Shown piece after piece: positions 26,461-35,933 of a stretch of 64,000 nt of DNA; position 1 is the stretch's first letter; each line of letters starts with the position of its first letter. Source of the stretch: Bacillus subtilis (GTDB lineage: Bacteria > Bacillota > Bacilli > Bacillales > Bacillaceae_C); assembly GCF_008764245.1 (NCBI RefSeq), contig NZ_VTQV01000005.1, positions 54,661-118,660 of the forward strand, given 5' to 3'. The notes beneath the pieces were generated by a model, which saw only the letters and a list, made by a program, of their open reading frames with translations, made no database searches and was not told the DNA's origin. A program made the translations under genes and the position numbers.

Positions 26461-27339
26461 ATGAAAGTTTCGAAGCGATTGAGTACAGAAACGTTATATA
26501 AAATATTTATTTACGTAGCTTTAATTGGATTGGCTGTGTCCATTCTCGTCCCAGTTGCCTGGGTATTCTTGGCTTCTATTAAAGAGAATGAAGAGTTTTA
26601 CGGAAATCCATGGGCTTTGCCCAAAGGATTTCATTTTCAAAACTTTGTAGAGGCATTCCAGGAGGCGCGAATGGGCGATTATTTGTTGAATTCGGTAATC
26701 GTTACGGCATTGGCTTTAGTCGTTTTATTGGTTGTTGCTTTGCCGGCTTCCTATGTTTTGGCTCGTTTCGATTTTATAGGACGAAAAATCATCCATATGT
26801 TCGTGAAAGCCGGATTATTTATTAATGTCAGTTACATTGTTGTACCTATCTTTTTAATGTTACTAGATTGGGATAATCTTTTAAGAAGCATGAACGGTGA
26901 TGCCTTTTTCCTTAATAATCGGCTAGTTCTAGCTATTGTATATGCTGCTACGTCTTTGCCGTTTACAATCTATTTATTAATGAGTTATTTTCAAACACTG
27001 CCGTCTGACTTTGAGGAGGCGGCCGGTATTGATGGCGCTGGTTATTTTAGAACAATGATTTCGATCATGATTCCCATGGCTCTTCCTAGTATTGTCATCG
27101 TCATTCTCTTTAATTTCCTAGCTTTTTGGAATGAATATATTATCGCGTTAACGTTAATGCCAAGTGAAAATAAAACATTAACAGTTGGTTTAATGAACTT
27201 GTTATCAGCTGAGAGAGCGGCGGTAAACTATGGACCTATGTATGCGGGAATGGTCATTGTTATGTTACCAACGTTAATTTTATACATTATTGTGCAAAAA
27301 CGAATGACAAAAGGAATGACTGTTGGCGGTGTCAAGTAA
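26461..27339 (+). CDS. Sugar ABC transporter permease, MalG/UgpE-like
   Basis: 292 residues, six membrane segments, EAA loop EEAAGIDGAGYFRTMISIMIP. It is the second half of the importer pore and follows the first permease behind an AAGAGGAGG ribosome binding site. It ends with a short basic tail KRMTKGMTVGGVK, as usual for the MalG side. The cluster continues with a DUF6903-like protein and a beta-galactosidase, making a compact carbohydrate operon. Confidence 0.9.
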   Translation: MKVSKRLSTETLYKIFIYVALIGLAVSILVPVAWVFLASIKENEEFYGNPWALPKGFHFQNFVEAFQEARMGDYLLNSVIVTALALVVLLVVALPASYVLARFDFIGRKIIHMFVKAGLFINVSYIVVPIFLMLLDWDNLLRSMNGDAFFLNNRLVLAIVYAATSLPFTIYLLMSYFQTLPSDFEEAAGIDGAGYFRTMISIMIPMALPSIVIVILFNFLAFWNEYIIALTLMPSENKTLTVGLMNLLSAERAAVNYGPMYAGMVIVMLPTLILYIIVQKRMTKGMTVGGVK

Positions 27340-27468
27340 TCGAAGGTACACCTATAAGGGAGTCATAGCGAAATTCATAAAACTAGAAGGTCAATAAGTA
27401 AGTGGAGAGCCATATACTCTGTACGATTCGGGGGAGTGCTTGGAAACCTACTATAGGAGGAATGAGCA

Positions 27469-27636
27469 ATGAAAGGGCTTATTTTACGCATCGTTAAAAT
27501 TCTCTTCTTTCTTTTTTGTTTGTATTTAGTCATTGTAGGACAAAAAACGGTCGGAAGAGTTTATTTGCTTGTCCAATTGCTGGGATTATCAGGTCTATTG
27601 TTTTTGTTGTGGAATTACAATCGTAAATTCATCTAG
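27469..27636 (+). CDS. Small membrane protein, DUF6903-like
   Basis: 55 residues, shorter than most automatic cut-offs. ATG at 27469 stands behind ATAGGAGG. Two hydrophobic segments (about 8-24 and 32-48) flank the turn GQKTVG, and the protein ends with YNRKFI. The pattern VxxGQKxxGxxxLxxxLxGLxxLLxLLxxYNRK matches small DUF6903-type proteins that occur in sugar ABC operons. Function is unknown; an accessory role at the importer is a guess from position between the permease and the glycosidase. Confidence 0.75.
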   Translation: MKGLILRIVKILFFLFCLYLVIVGQKTVGRVYLLVQLLGLSGLLFLLWNYNRKFI

Positions 27637-27647
27637 ACAGGAGAGAT

Positions 27648-29399
27648 GTGGAAGTGACAAATTTATCAGTTCAAGGAAAAAAGTTATGGATGGATGGGGA
27701 GCCATTTCAATTAATATCAGGTGCTATTCACTATTTTCGAATCGTTCCAGAATATTGGGAGGATCGTCTACTGAAGTTAAAAGCCTGTGGATTTAATTGT
27801 GTTGAAATCTATATACCTTGGAATTTACATGAGCCAAGGGAAGGTGAATTTAATTTTTCTGGAATCGCTAATGTAGAGAAATTTATTAAAATTGCTGACA
27901 GACTAGGGCTTTATGTAATTGCTCGACCAAGTCCTTATATTTGTTCAGAATGGGAATTTGGTGGACTGCCGTCCTGGCTTTTGGCCGATCGTAACATGCG
28001 AGTTCGCTCTTTTTACTTGCCTTATTTAAAAAAGGTCGATAACTATTACGATGTATTACTTCCAAAATTGAAACCATTGCTACAAACTAGCGGTGGTCCA
28101 ATCATCGCTATGCAAATTGAAAATGAATATGGCAGCTATGGCAATGATAAAAAATATTTGAACTATATAAAAGATGCAATGATCCAAAGAGGTATGGATG
28201 TTCTCCTATTCACATCTGATGGACCGACAGACATGATGCTAATGGGAGGTACCGTTGATGGCGCATTGGCAACGGTGAATTTCGGTTCACGCCCTAAGGA
28301 GTCGTTTGAAAAGTTGCAGGAGCATTTTCCGAATACACCTAATATCGTAATGGAATATTGGAACGGTTGGTTCGATCATTGGGGTGAAGCACACCATACC
28401 CGCGATCCTCAAGAGGCGGCCGATACGTTTGAGAAAATGCTAAAAAATGGGGATTCTGTTAATTTCTATATGTTCCATGGAGGAACAAACTTCGGGTTTT
28501 ACAATGGTGCAAATTATGATGAGAAATATGAGCCAACGATTACGAGCTATGATTATGACTGTCCCATCAGTGAAACAGGTGATATAACACCCAAATTCCA
28601 TTTAGTGCGAAATGCCATCGCCAAACATTTTGATATTGGAGAACTCGTGCTACCCAAACCAATTCCAAAAAGAAAATATGGAGAAGTGGCGATGACTAAC
28701 TCGCTTCGCTTATTTGATGTGTTGGAGCAAATAAGTGAACCTGTCAAAAGCACCCATCCGGAAACAATGGAAAAAGTAGGACAGGATTATGGATTTATCC
28801 TTTATCGAACATTTTTAAAAGGACCGCTTGGTGAGGCACCGTTAACTATTCAAGAAGTTCGAGATCGTGCACTTGTTTTCGTTAATACGGAATTTAAAGG
28901 GGTCATCGACCGTTGGGATCAAAAGTCGGTAATGATTAATGTGCCGAAAGAAGGCATTCAATTAGATATATTAGTGGAAAATATGGGAAGAATTAATTAT
29001 GGTCCATATATGTATGATCCTAAGGGGATTACAGAAGGAGTGCGTTTTGAAAGACAATTCATCTTTGATTGGACCATTTATAAATTACCACTGGACAACT
29101 TGGAAAAGCTAGAATTCACAACTGAAGTGGAAAATGTAAAGGACCAACCATCGTTTTATCGAGGAAATTTCCAAGTGGACGAAATCGGCGACACTTTTGT
29201 TGAATTGCCGAGCTGGACAAAAGGGGTAGTATTCGTAAATGGTTTTAATTTAGGTCGCTATTGGGAAATTGGCCCACAAAAAACATTGTACGTACCAGGT
29301 CCTTTGTTAAAAGAAGGTAATAATGAGATTGTCGTTTTCGAACTTCATGGCATAAAGGAAGCAAAAATTAACTTAATAGATACCCATCATTTAGGCTGA
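27648..29399 (+). CDS. GH35 beta-galactosidase, cytoplasmic
   Basis: 583 residues, no signal peptide. The GH35 (alpha/beta)8 domain covers about residues 1-320: SGAIHYFRIVPEYWEDRL at the start, ICSEWEFGGLPSWLL, catalytic acid/base Glu160 in QIENEYGSYG and nucleophile Glu236 in IVMEYWNGWFDHWG. Two C-terminal beta domains with WTKGVVFVNGFNLGRYW follow. Close relatives such as pneumococcal BgaC are selective for Gal-beta-1,3 linkages, which fits cleavage of imported Gal-beta-1,3-GalNAc or -GlcNAc. The start is GTG 27648 or GTG 27654, both close to AGGAGAG. A terminator follows 10 bases after the stop. Confidence 0.93.
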   Translation: MEVTNLSVQGKKLWMDGEPFQLISGAIHYFRIVPEYWEDRLLKLKACGFNCVEIYIPWNLHEPREGEFNFSGIANVEKFIKIADRLGLYVIARPSPYICSEWEFGGLPSWLLADRNMRVRSFYLPYLKKVDNYYDVLLPKLKPLLQTSGGPIIAMQIENEYGSYGNDKKYLNYIKDAMIQRGMDVLLFTSDGPTDMMLMGGTVDGALATVNFGSRPKESFEKLQEHFPNTPNIVMEYWNGWFDHWGEAHHTRDPQEAADTFEKMLKNGDSVNFYMFHGGTNFGFYNGANYDEKYEPTITSYDYDCPISETGDITPKFHLVRNAIAKHFDIGELVLPKPIPKRKYGEVAMTNSLRLFDVLEQISEPVKSTHPETMEKVGQDYGFILYRTFLKGPLGEAPLTIQEVRDRALVFVNTEFKGVIDRWDQKSVMINVPKEGIQLDILVENMGRINYGPYMYDPKGITEGVRFERQFIFDWTIYKLPLDNLEKLEFTTEVENVKDQPSFYRGNFQVDEIGDTFVELPSWTKGVVFVNGFNLGRYWEIGPQKTLYVPGPLLKEGNNEIVVFELHGIKEAKINLIDTHHLG

Positions 29400-29408
29400 A
29401 TAACAGAG

Positions 29409-29438
29409 AGGCACCTCATCCATGGGGTGCCTATTTTT
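29409..29438 (+). terminator. Terminator of the sugar ABC/GH35 operon
   Basis: AGGCACC and GGTGCCT form a seven-base stem around TCATCCATGG, followed by ATTTTT. Confidence 0.8.
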
Positions 29439-29933
29439 AGAGATATGAAATCGCTCCAATCTTTGGCGAGACCAAATAATTGATTTTTCAAATTTTCCGG
29501 ACCACTATGATGAGTCGTTCAAGTAATTTCCCACCATAGTGAAAACTCAAGTCATAGTAATATTGAAAAAATGTATCTGGTCATCATTTTATTGAAATCT
29601 AATTAATATTATAAATGCCAATATAACTAACGAAAATACCAATATCCATATTGTGGGAAATATGGGTTATTTAGTAAAGTGAAAAGTGCGAGGGAAATTA
29701 ATCTAGTATTATTTTTTCAGGAAGGAGAGGAAATAGAAGGCGTTTTTATATAACATTATGTGGCTGCCATAATATATCTGCACCTAGAATAAATCAATAA
29801 CCCATTCAATCTGTCCTAAAAAGAGGTGAATTTTTTTGAGATTTAATCAGAGTTACATGAAATTGAATCCGTTTTCATCCCTAGCGGTTGTAAAGGTAAT
29901 TTGAAAGGAATCAAAAAAGGAGGAGCATGCAAA
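29439..29933 (+). other. Leader region of the GH101 gene
   Basis: About 495 AT-rich bases without a long gene. Seen here: an inverted repeat CACTATG/CATAGTG (about 29502-29540), another ATTATG-TGGCTGC-CATAAT near 29755-29773, and a possible small frame at 29836-29904. The repeats could be targets for the AraC regulator encoded downstream. No clear promoter consensus was found. Confidence 0.5.
29836..29904 (+). CDS. Possible 22-residue leader peptide
   Basis: TTG start at 29836 behind AAAGAGGTGAA. The frame reads MRFNQSYMKLNPFSSLAVVK plus two residues and stops 30 bases before the GH101 start. The ribosome binding site is good, but the start is TTG and no homologue is known to me, so this may be chance. 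Confidence 0.25.
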   Translation: MRFNQSYMKLNPFSSLAVVKVI

Positions 29934-32900
29934 TTGAAAAAGTGCAATCGAATGAAATTTTCTCTTAGTCTTATATTCGTTCTTTTATTGATTATCCCAT
30001 CCCATTTGGCTAGTGCCAATGTTCAGGCTGTAGAAATTTCTAAAGATGATCCACAGATTGAACATAAGATAGAAAAGTATAAGGAGTTTAACATGAGTAG
30101 TATTGGAAATCCCGTCTCTAAGAGTTTGGAAGGGCAAGATTTTGTTACAGACCAACAACCGATTGAAATTAATGATAATGACCTGAGGGAAGGCGATTTT
30201 GAAATTATCCAAGGGGATGGGACACTTACTTATCATGATGATGGTTCTGTCACTTTTGGTGTTACTTCCAATGGGAAGAACAAAATTGTGTATAGCCAAA
30301 TGGACAAAATTAAGAATGGAATTTTTGAAGCCGACATTACGCCAGATGCGAATTTAAATCGGTTTGGTTTTATCTACCGAGTGCAAGATGAGTCTGCCTA
30401 TACGTATATTGGAACCGGCGACCAGAACAATTTATATTTTGGAGAACTGTTTGGACCTGTTAATAGATGGACAGATATGACCGAGGGAACGCCATTAAAG
30501 GCAAATGAAACGTATCGACTTCGTGTTAGATTCATAGATGATATGGCGACTTTATATATTGATGATGAAAAAATGGGTTCTTGGACACAGCCGGGAGGGG
30601 TCAGTGAGTCTGGGTTAATTGGTTTTGAGAAGAGCCGTGGTAACGCCAATATTAAGATTGCCAATATTAAAATTTCGGAAATTGTTCCGGAAGAGCCTCC
30701 TAATATCCCACCAGTAGAAGCAACTTTGAGTTCCGACTATATGGATGTTGTCATTGATGAAGTTTTTCCAAGAGTCATTAAGTACAAAGTCGGCGACAAG
30801 CAAATGAGCGGTCAAGAAACCCCTGTGTATGGGCTAAAAGTAAATGGATTGCTTTATTATCCGGAAGTAGAGTATGAGAAAGTTGATGATCATGAGGCAC
30901 GTTACACACTATCTATAAAAGATGAATATGAGGACCTTGACACGATTTTTACCCTCTCATTAAAAGTAGATAATAACAAGGTCATCTATCGTTTTGAAGA
31001 TATTCATAATGCAGGCGATGCAAAAATTGAAACCTTTGAGTTTGCGGATATGAATTTTATATCGGTTAATTCGAATGAAGAGGGAGCGGCTGCGAAATTA
31101 ACGAATTTAAGTGGTGATGTCACGAAGCTTGGGGATATTGATGTTACTGTTGATGAGAATATGGAAGGAGTTGGGACTTCCAAAGCGTATTATACGGCAT
31201 TTTTATCGAATGACGAATTAAGTGCCGGCGTTTGGTCCAGTTCTGAAGTAGATGGGTATGGAAACTTAATCGCCACACGTTATGAAAGTGAAACTGGCGG
31301 CAAAGCTATAGGAATCGGCTCAAATTCCTTATTTTATCATCGCGATTTTATGCCTGAGCCATCTTCTAATCCAGCGGAAATAAAAATTGCGGTTGCGGAG
31401 GACATCAATGATGACCAAAAGGTTGATTGGCAAGATGGTGCGATTGCCTACCGTGAGATTATGCAAGATATTCCATATTGGCGGAGTGTAAATAATCTTG
31501 TTGCTACTCGGATTGCCATGAATTTTGGTTCGCAGGCCCAACAACCTTTTCTAAAAACCTTGGATAATATTAAAAAGGTAGCCTTGGGAACAGATGGATT
31601 AGGACAAGCTGTTCTTTTGAAAGGGTATGGAAGTGAAGGGCATGATAGTGCACACCCAGATTATGGAAACGTCGGAGAACGTATGGGTGGAGCGGAAGAT
31701 TTAAACACGCTAATTGATGTAGGGCATAAATATAATGCGGAAATTGGCGTTCACATCAATGCTCAAGAAACGTATCCAGAGGCAAAAGCTTTCAATGAAG
31801 CTCTTATTAATGGACCAGACTCCCGTGGCTGGGGGTGGTTGGACCAAGCCTATACGATTGATAAATTAAAAGATCTTTATTCAGGAACACGAGCGAAAAG
31901 GTTGGATGAATTGAAGGCAGCTGCACCAGATCTAGACTTTGTTTATTTAGATGTATGGTATCAAGATCAGTGGGAGTCAAATAGAATTGTAGAACAATTT
32001 GTCGAGAGAGATCTCCGTGTTACAACAGAATTTGGGACTGCCGTTCCAAACCATTCGACATGGCAACACTGGGCAACCGACCGAAATTATGGCGGTCCGG
32101 AAAGTAAAGGAATTAACTCAGATGTCCTGCGCTTTATTTCCAATCATCAAAAAGACTCTTGGGTGTTAAATTGGCCAGAGGTCGGTGGTACAGCAGATCA
32201 TCCGTTGCTTGGCGGCTTTCATCTAGCTGGATTTGAGGGCTGGGGATCTGATCGAAACTATGATCATTATATCCGTAGAACGTTTAATATCAATCTACCT
32301 ACCAAGTTTTTACAAAAGTATTATGTTACAAACTGGGAAAAGGTTGAAGGGGATCCGTCAAAAACAAATTTAGAAAAAGAAATTCGTTTAAAGGATCCGA
32401 GTAATGGTGATGTAGTTGTCGTGAAGAGAAAAGATGGTTCAAGAGAGCGTATTATTACTTTGAATGGTCAAGTAATTCTTGATGAAAATACGTATTTACT
32501 CCCTTGGGTTGAGCAAGATTTTGAAACCATAACACCAGACTCTAATAAGTTATATCACTGGAACTTAGAAGGTGGTACAACTACTTGGACATTGCCAGAT
32601 GAATATGAAGACGTAACAAGTTTGAAAGTATATGAGTTAACTGATCAAGGCCGGAAAAATATGAAAGAAGTGAAAGTAGTTGATAACCAAATTACATTAA
32701 CAGCAAAAGCCGCAACTCCTTACATCGTAGTTGCAGACGGTAATGAAGAAGTGCAAGTGGATGAGTGGAGTACTGGTGCTCATGTCTATGATACAGGATT
32801 CAATACTGGATCGATCAATGATGACAAAACAACCGTGACAGGGGATCGTGAATCTGTAACTGTCCAAAGAACGAGTCAAACAGGTGATGGTGGTCATTTA

Positions 32901-34091
32901 AGTAGTGGCGATTATTTCTTGAGTATTGACAGTCCTTCTGAAGATACGAAGGTAAGCCGAACGATCACAGATTTGGAAATTGGCAAAGATTATGTTGCTG
33001 AGGTTTATGTAGAAAACCAAAGTACTGAAAAAGCTTCGATTGAAGTGACTGGTGGAGCGAAGGATGTTAAAAATTCCACCCTCCGTAGCCTGCAGAAGAA
33101 TTATGTACAAGCGGATTCCCATGCTACGAGTAACGGCTATAACAGTAAAATGCAGCGTATGCATGTAAGTTTTACAGCTAAAGCTGAGAAGGCTACATTA
33201 ATACTTAGCCGTGAAGCTGGAGAAGGGATTACGATGTTCGACGATATTCGCATTGTGCAAAAAAGCTTGAAAAATTTCGTATCTCCTACCATTTTTGAAC
33301 AAGATTTTGAAACAGTCGTTCAAGGGATTTACCCATTTGTAATTGGAAATACCGAGAACGTAACAGACAATCGCATTCACTTATCAGAAAAACATGATCC
33401 GTATACACAAAAAGGATGGGCAAATGCAAAGGTAGTCGATGATGTTATTGATGGAAACTGGTCTGTCAAAGTAAATACAGGGAATAGTGGACTAGTTTAT
33501 CGCACGATTCCGCAACATTTTCACTTTGAACCAGGGGTGACCTATCATGTTTCCTTTGACTATCAGACAACGGCTGAATCCTACAGATTTATTTCTGGTG
33601 ATCAGGAAATTGATGCGAAAAATATAAAAGATGTGAATGGCTTAAATTTGAATGAACAACTGCCTGCTTCAACAGATACAAAGAGGGCTGAATTTGTTGT
33701 CACAGGATCGGAGAGTGGGCAAACCTATATCGGTCTATTTAGTGATGGAACAAGTGTGAATATGCATACAGGAGAAGGGACATTTATTTTAGATAACTTG
33801 CGAATCGAAAAGATTACTGATTCAGAAAAAGTGAATGTCTCTGACATGCTTACGACACTTGCAAACCATAAAGAGGACCTAACAGAAAAAGTGTATCGTT
33901 CCTTGACTATTCATCTTACATCTGTCGGTCAATTTGAGAAGCAAAAAGATGCTTCGAAAGTTATCAAACATATGGAAGGTTTTAAACAATTGATTGACTA
34001 TCAAAAGGAAAATCAACTCATTTCTGAGGAGTTGTACGAAATTCTGAAGGTGGATGCGGATAAACTCATTTCACAGTGGCAGGTAAAATAA
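29934..34091 (+). CDS. Secreted GH101 endo-alpha-N-acetylgalactosaminidase
   Basis: 1385 residues. The enzyme releases the core-1 disaccharide Gal-beta-1,3-GalNAc from serine/threonine of mucin-type glycoproteins. Signal peptide (about 1-30; FSLSLIFVLLLIIPSHLASA), an N-terminal lectin-like beta-sandwich (about 85-255), the large catalytic region with LGTDGLGQAVLLKGYGSEGHDSAHPDYG, nucleophile Asp673 in FVYLDVWYQDQWES and acid/base Glu699 in VTTEFGTAVPNHSTWQHW, then C-terminal carbohydrate-binding-like beta domains and a helical tail. There is no LPxTG signal or surface-layer repeat, so it should be released. TTG 29934 is chosen because AAGGAGGAG stands eight bases before it. It lies next to the importer and GH35 genes that would use its product. 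Family assignment is strong; catalytic residues are assigned by motif. Confidence 0.9.
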   Translation: MKKCNRMKFSLSLIFVLLLIIPSHLASANVQAVEISKDDPQIEHKIEKYKEFNMSSIGNPVSKSLEGQDFVTDQQPIEINDNDLREGDFEIIQGDGTLTYHDDGSVTFGVTSNGKNKIVYSQMDKIKNGIFEADITPDANLNRFGFIYRVQDESAYTYIGTGDQNNLYFGELFGPVNRWTDMTEGTPLKANETYRLRVRFIDDMATLYIDDEKMGSWTQPGGVSESGLIGFEKSRGNANIKIANIKISEIVPEEPPNIPPVEATLSSDYMDVVIDEVFPRVIKYKVGDKQMSGQETPVYGLKVNGLLYYPEVEYEKVDDHEARYTLSIKDEYEDLDTIFTLSLKVDNNKVIYRFEDIHNAGDAKIETFEFADMNFISVNSNEEGAAAKLTNLSGDVTKLGDIDVTVDENMEGVGTSKAYYTAFLSNDELSAGVWSSSEVDGYGNLIATRYESETGGKAIGIGSNSLFYHRDFMPEPSSNPAEIKIAVAEDINDDQKVDWQDGAIAYREIMQDIPYWRSVNNLVATRIAMNFGSQAQQPFLKTLDNIKKVALGTDGLGQAVLLKGYGSEGHDSAHPDYGNVGERMGGAEDLNTLIDVGHKYNAEIGVHINAQETYPEAKAFNEALINGPDSRGWGWLDQAYTIDKLKDLYSGTRAKRLDELKAAAPDLDFVYLDVWYQDQWESNRIVEQFVERDLRVTTEFGTAVPNHSTWQHWATDRNYGGPESKGINSDVLRFISNHQKDSWVLNWPEVGGTADHPLLGGFHLAGFEGWGSDRNYDHYIRRTFNINLPTKFLQKYYVTNWEKVEGDPSKTNLEKEIRLKDPSNGDVVVVKRKDGSRERIITLNGQVILDENTYLLPWVEQDFETITPDSNKLYHWNLEGGTTTWTLPDEYEDVTSLKVYELTDQGRKNMKEVKVVDNQITLTAKAATPYIVVADGNEEVQVDEWSTGAHVYDTGFNTGSINDDKTTVTGDRESVTVQRTSQTGDGGHLSSGDYFLSIDSPSEDTKVSRTITDLEIGKDYVAEVYVENQSTEKASIEVTGGAKDVKNSTLRSLQKNYVQADSHATSNGYNSKMQRMHVSFTAKAEKATLILSREAGEGITMFDDIRIVQKSLKNFVSPTIFEQDFETVVQGIYPFVIGNTENVTDNRIHLSEKHDPYTQKGWANAKVVDDVIDGNWSVKVNTGNSGLVYRTIPQHFHFEPGVTYHVSFDYQTTAESYRFISGDQEIDAKNIKDVNGLNLNEQLPASTDTKRAEFVVTGSESGQTYIGLFSDGTSVNMHTGEGTFILDNLRIEKITDSEKVNVSDMLTTLANHKEDLTEKVYRSLTIHLTSVGQFEKQKDASKVIKHMEGFKQLIDYQKENQLISEELYEILKVDADKLISQWQVK

Positions 34092-34103
34092 GTCAAAAAT
34101 AGT

Positions 34104-34142
34104 ATGCTCTCTGCTAAAATAAATTTTCCTAGCAGGGAGCAT
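34104..34142 (+). terminator. Terminator-like stem-loop after the GH101 gene
   Basis: ATGCTCTCTGCTA and TAGCAGGGAGCAT form a 13-pair stem with one G-U pair, 12 bases after the stop. The T-run is short (TTTCC). Confidence 0.75.
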
Positions 34143-34211
34143 TTCCATGGAATAGGAAGTCAAGGTTGCCAATCCCATTGTTATCTAATGGGAATTGTCG
34201 CCAAAGTTTTA

Positions 34212-35067
34212 TCACTTACTCCTTCGCGTTGCCAAGATTTTCCGATGTGTTTTCCGATGTATAGAGGGAGTTTCACCTGTTTCCCGTTTAAAAGCCTGCG
34301 AAAAAAACGATTGAGATGAAAATCCGCAAATTTCCGCAATCTCAGCAATAGTATAATTCGTTGATTCTAAGAGAATTTTTGCTTCTTTGATCCGTACTTG
34401 ATTTAAGTATTCAATCGGAGGAATCCCCATATCCTTTTTAAAAGCATGTGCAAGATAATATTTGTTGATATGCCCTACCTCTGCTAATGTATCAAGCGTG
34501 ATGGGATCACGGAAATTCCTATTAATATAGTGATGGGTAAAAGAAACTGCTTTATTAATGTTTTTTGACTCGGTTTTTTGGATGGTTATTTTTTTCGTAC
34601 GTTGTAGCATGATGATGATGATTTCAATGATATTTTGACAAACGGTCTCATATGCTTCTTGATTTTTTTTTGACCTCATCCAGTAATTTATCGAGATAGA
34701 AAAGAATGTTCGTACTATCATCGTGAAATTGATATAAGCCTATAGGAAATTTATCATCCTCGGAAGAAGAAAATGCGAGACCTTCAATTCCTAATGCGAT
34801 ATATTCAAGAAAGTCTCGTGTATTAGATTTTTCCGTATGTTCAATATTAGGATTAATCATAATTAGATCATTTTTCGTAACAGGGATTTCTTGATTTGGC
34901 AAAAGAAATGAGCCCTTTCCTTGAACGATATAAAATAATTCTGTGAAATTGTGTGTATGCGACGTACTATGCCAACCATGGTCATATTTGGAGCGTGTGA
35001 TATAAAGGAGTTTAAATGGTACTTTCTTGGGAGGTGGATCGTTTATTTTATATACTTCATGCGACAT
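34212..35067 (-). pseudogene. AraC family regulator, frame interrupted at an A9 tract
   Basis: Two overlapping minus-strand frames form one AraC protein of about 285 residues. The N-terminal cupin part (ATG 35067 behind AGGGGTG; WHSTSHTHNFTELFYIVQGKGSF) ends out of frame just after DEVKKK. The other frame continues as NQEAYETVCQNIIEIIIIML into two helix-turn-helix motifs (ITLDTLAEVGHINKYYLAHAF and YTIAEIAEICGFSSQSFFSQAF). The switch point is nine A residues on the coding strand (T9 at 34663-34671 on the plus strand); with eight the frame is whole. It sits beside the GH101 gene, so control of the glycan locus is likely. It could be an inactive gene, a slippage-switched gene, or a homopolymer sequencing error. 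Confidence 0.85.
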
Positions 35068-35227
35068 TTTTGCACCCCTATGAAAAGGATTTCTAAAGTT
35101 TATTCTACTCAAGGAACAGAATAAATCAAGAAATCTGAATGTTAGGGTTAAAGGGGATTACCAAGTTTACATCCTTGTTTCTTGATTTAAAAAGGAATCA
35201 TGGTATGATGGATGAAGTTGAGTTAGT

Positions 35228-35246
35228 GAAAATGATTATCATTATC
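35228..35246. promoter_or_regulatory. Fur box upstream of nitroreductase
   Basis: GAAAATGATTATCATTATC matches the classical 19-base Fur consensus at 17 of 19 positions. It ends 14 bases before the nitroreductase start, just upstream of its GGAGG. Iron-dependent repression is expected. Confidence 0.75.
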
Positions 35247-35260
35247 CATGGAGGTTAAAA

Positions 35261-35815
35261 ATGTTAGCGACTACATCGATTGCCCAAATCATTCGGGAAA
35301 GAACTTCCGTGAAAAACGGATACATTGACAAGGAAGTCAGCCAAGATCTTGTCCTATCATTATTAAAAGATGCTGTTTGGGCACCAAACCATAAACTGCG
35401 TGAACCATGGCGGTTTATCTTTGTATCCGGTGAGAGAAGAGAAGCTTTTGTTGAGGCCATTTTGCCTTGCCATGAAAAAAGTAAGCACGAGTCTGTTCGT
35501 AATAAATTTCAAAATGTCCCCGCCTTTTTAGTGGTTGTGATCGAAGATGATCCTCGGCAAAAACAAGCGGAAGAGAACTTTGCCGCAGCAAGCTGCATGA
35601 TTCAAAATTTACAATTATTAGCATGGGAACAAGACCTAGGCATGGTATGGAAAACACCACAACATATTCGTGACCCTTTATTCCGTGAAGCCCTTAACGT
35701 CCAGCCAGGCGAAAAAATTATCGGTGTCCTGAATATTGGTTACTTCGATAAAGAGATCATCGCACAAAAAGTACGGAAGCGGATTGGCCCTGCAGAAAAA
35801 ATGACAGCATTTTGA
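35261..35815 (+). CDS. Nitroreductase family flavoprotein (YdjA/YfhC-like)
   Basis: 184 residues. FMN-dependent NAD(P)H oxidoreductase fold: IIRERTSVKNGYID near the N-terminus, then DAVWAPNHKLREPWRFIFV for FMN phosphate and ring binding, AAASCMIQNLQLLAWEQDLGMVW in the middle and KIIGVLNIGYF near the end. The substrate is not given by sequence; small members reduce nitro compounds or quinones. ATG 35261 behind GGAGG. The Fur box covering its control region suggests expression under iron limitation, so a reductive role in iron or redox stress is possible. Single-gene unit with its own terminator. Confidence 0.88.
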   Translation: MLATTSIAQIIRERTSVKNGYIDKEVSQDLVLSLLKDAVWAPNHKLREPWRFIFVSGERREAFVEAILPCHEKSKHESVRNKFQNVPAFLVVVIEDDPRQKQAEENFAAASCMIQNLQLLAWEQDLGMVWKTPQHIRDPLFREALNVQPGEKIIGVLNIGYFDKEIIAQKVRKRIGPAEKMTAF

Positions 35816-35834
35816 AAACTTATTTGATAAAACG

Positions 35835-35871
35835 AGTCTCTGAATTAGTGATTTGGTCAGAGGCTTTTTTT
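35835..35871 (+). terminator. Terminator of the nitroreductase gene
   Basis: AGTCTCTGA pairs with TCAGAGGCT (one G-U pair), followed by seven T residues. Confidence 0.85.
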
Positions 35872-35933
35872 GTTGTTAAGCCAGGAAATTATAAAATTTT
35901 ACTTGTGAATAAATTCTAAAAGTGGGTATTAAC

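Noticed and set aside
27569..27796. 75-residue frame across the DUF6903 and GH35 junction
   Set aside because: Overlaps two better-supported genes in another frame and lacks a ribosome binding site.
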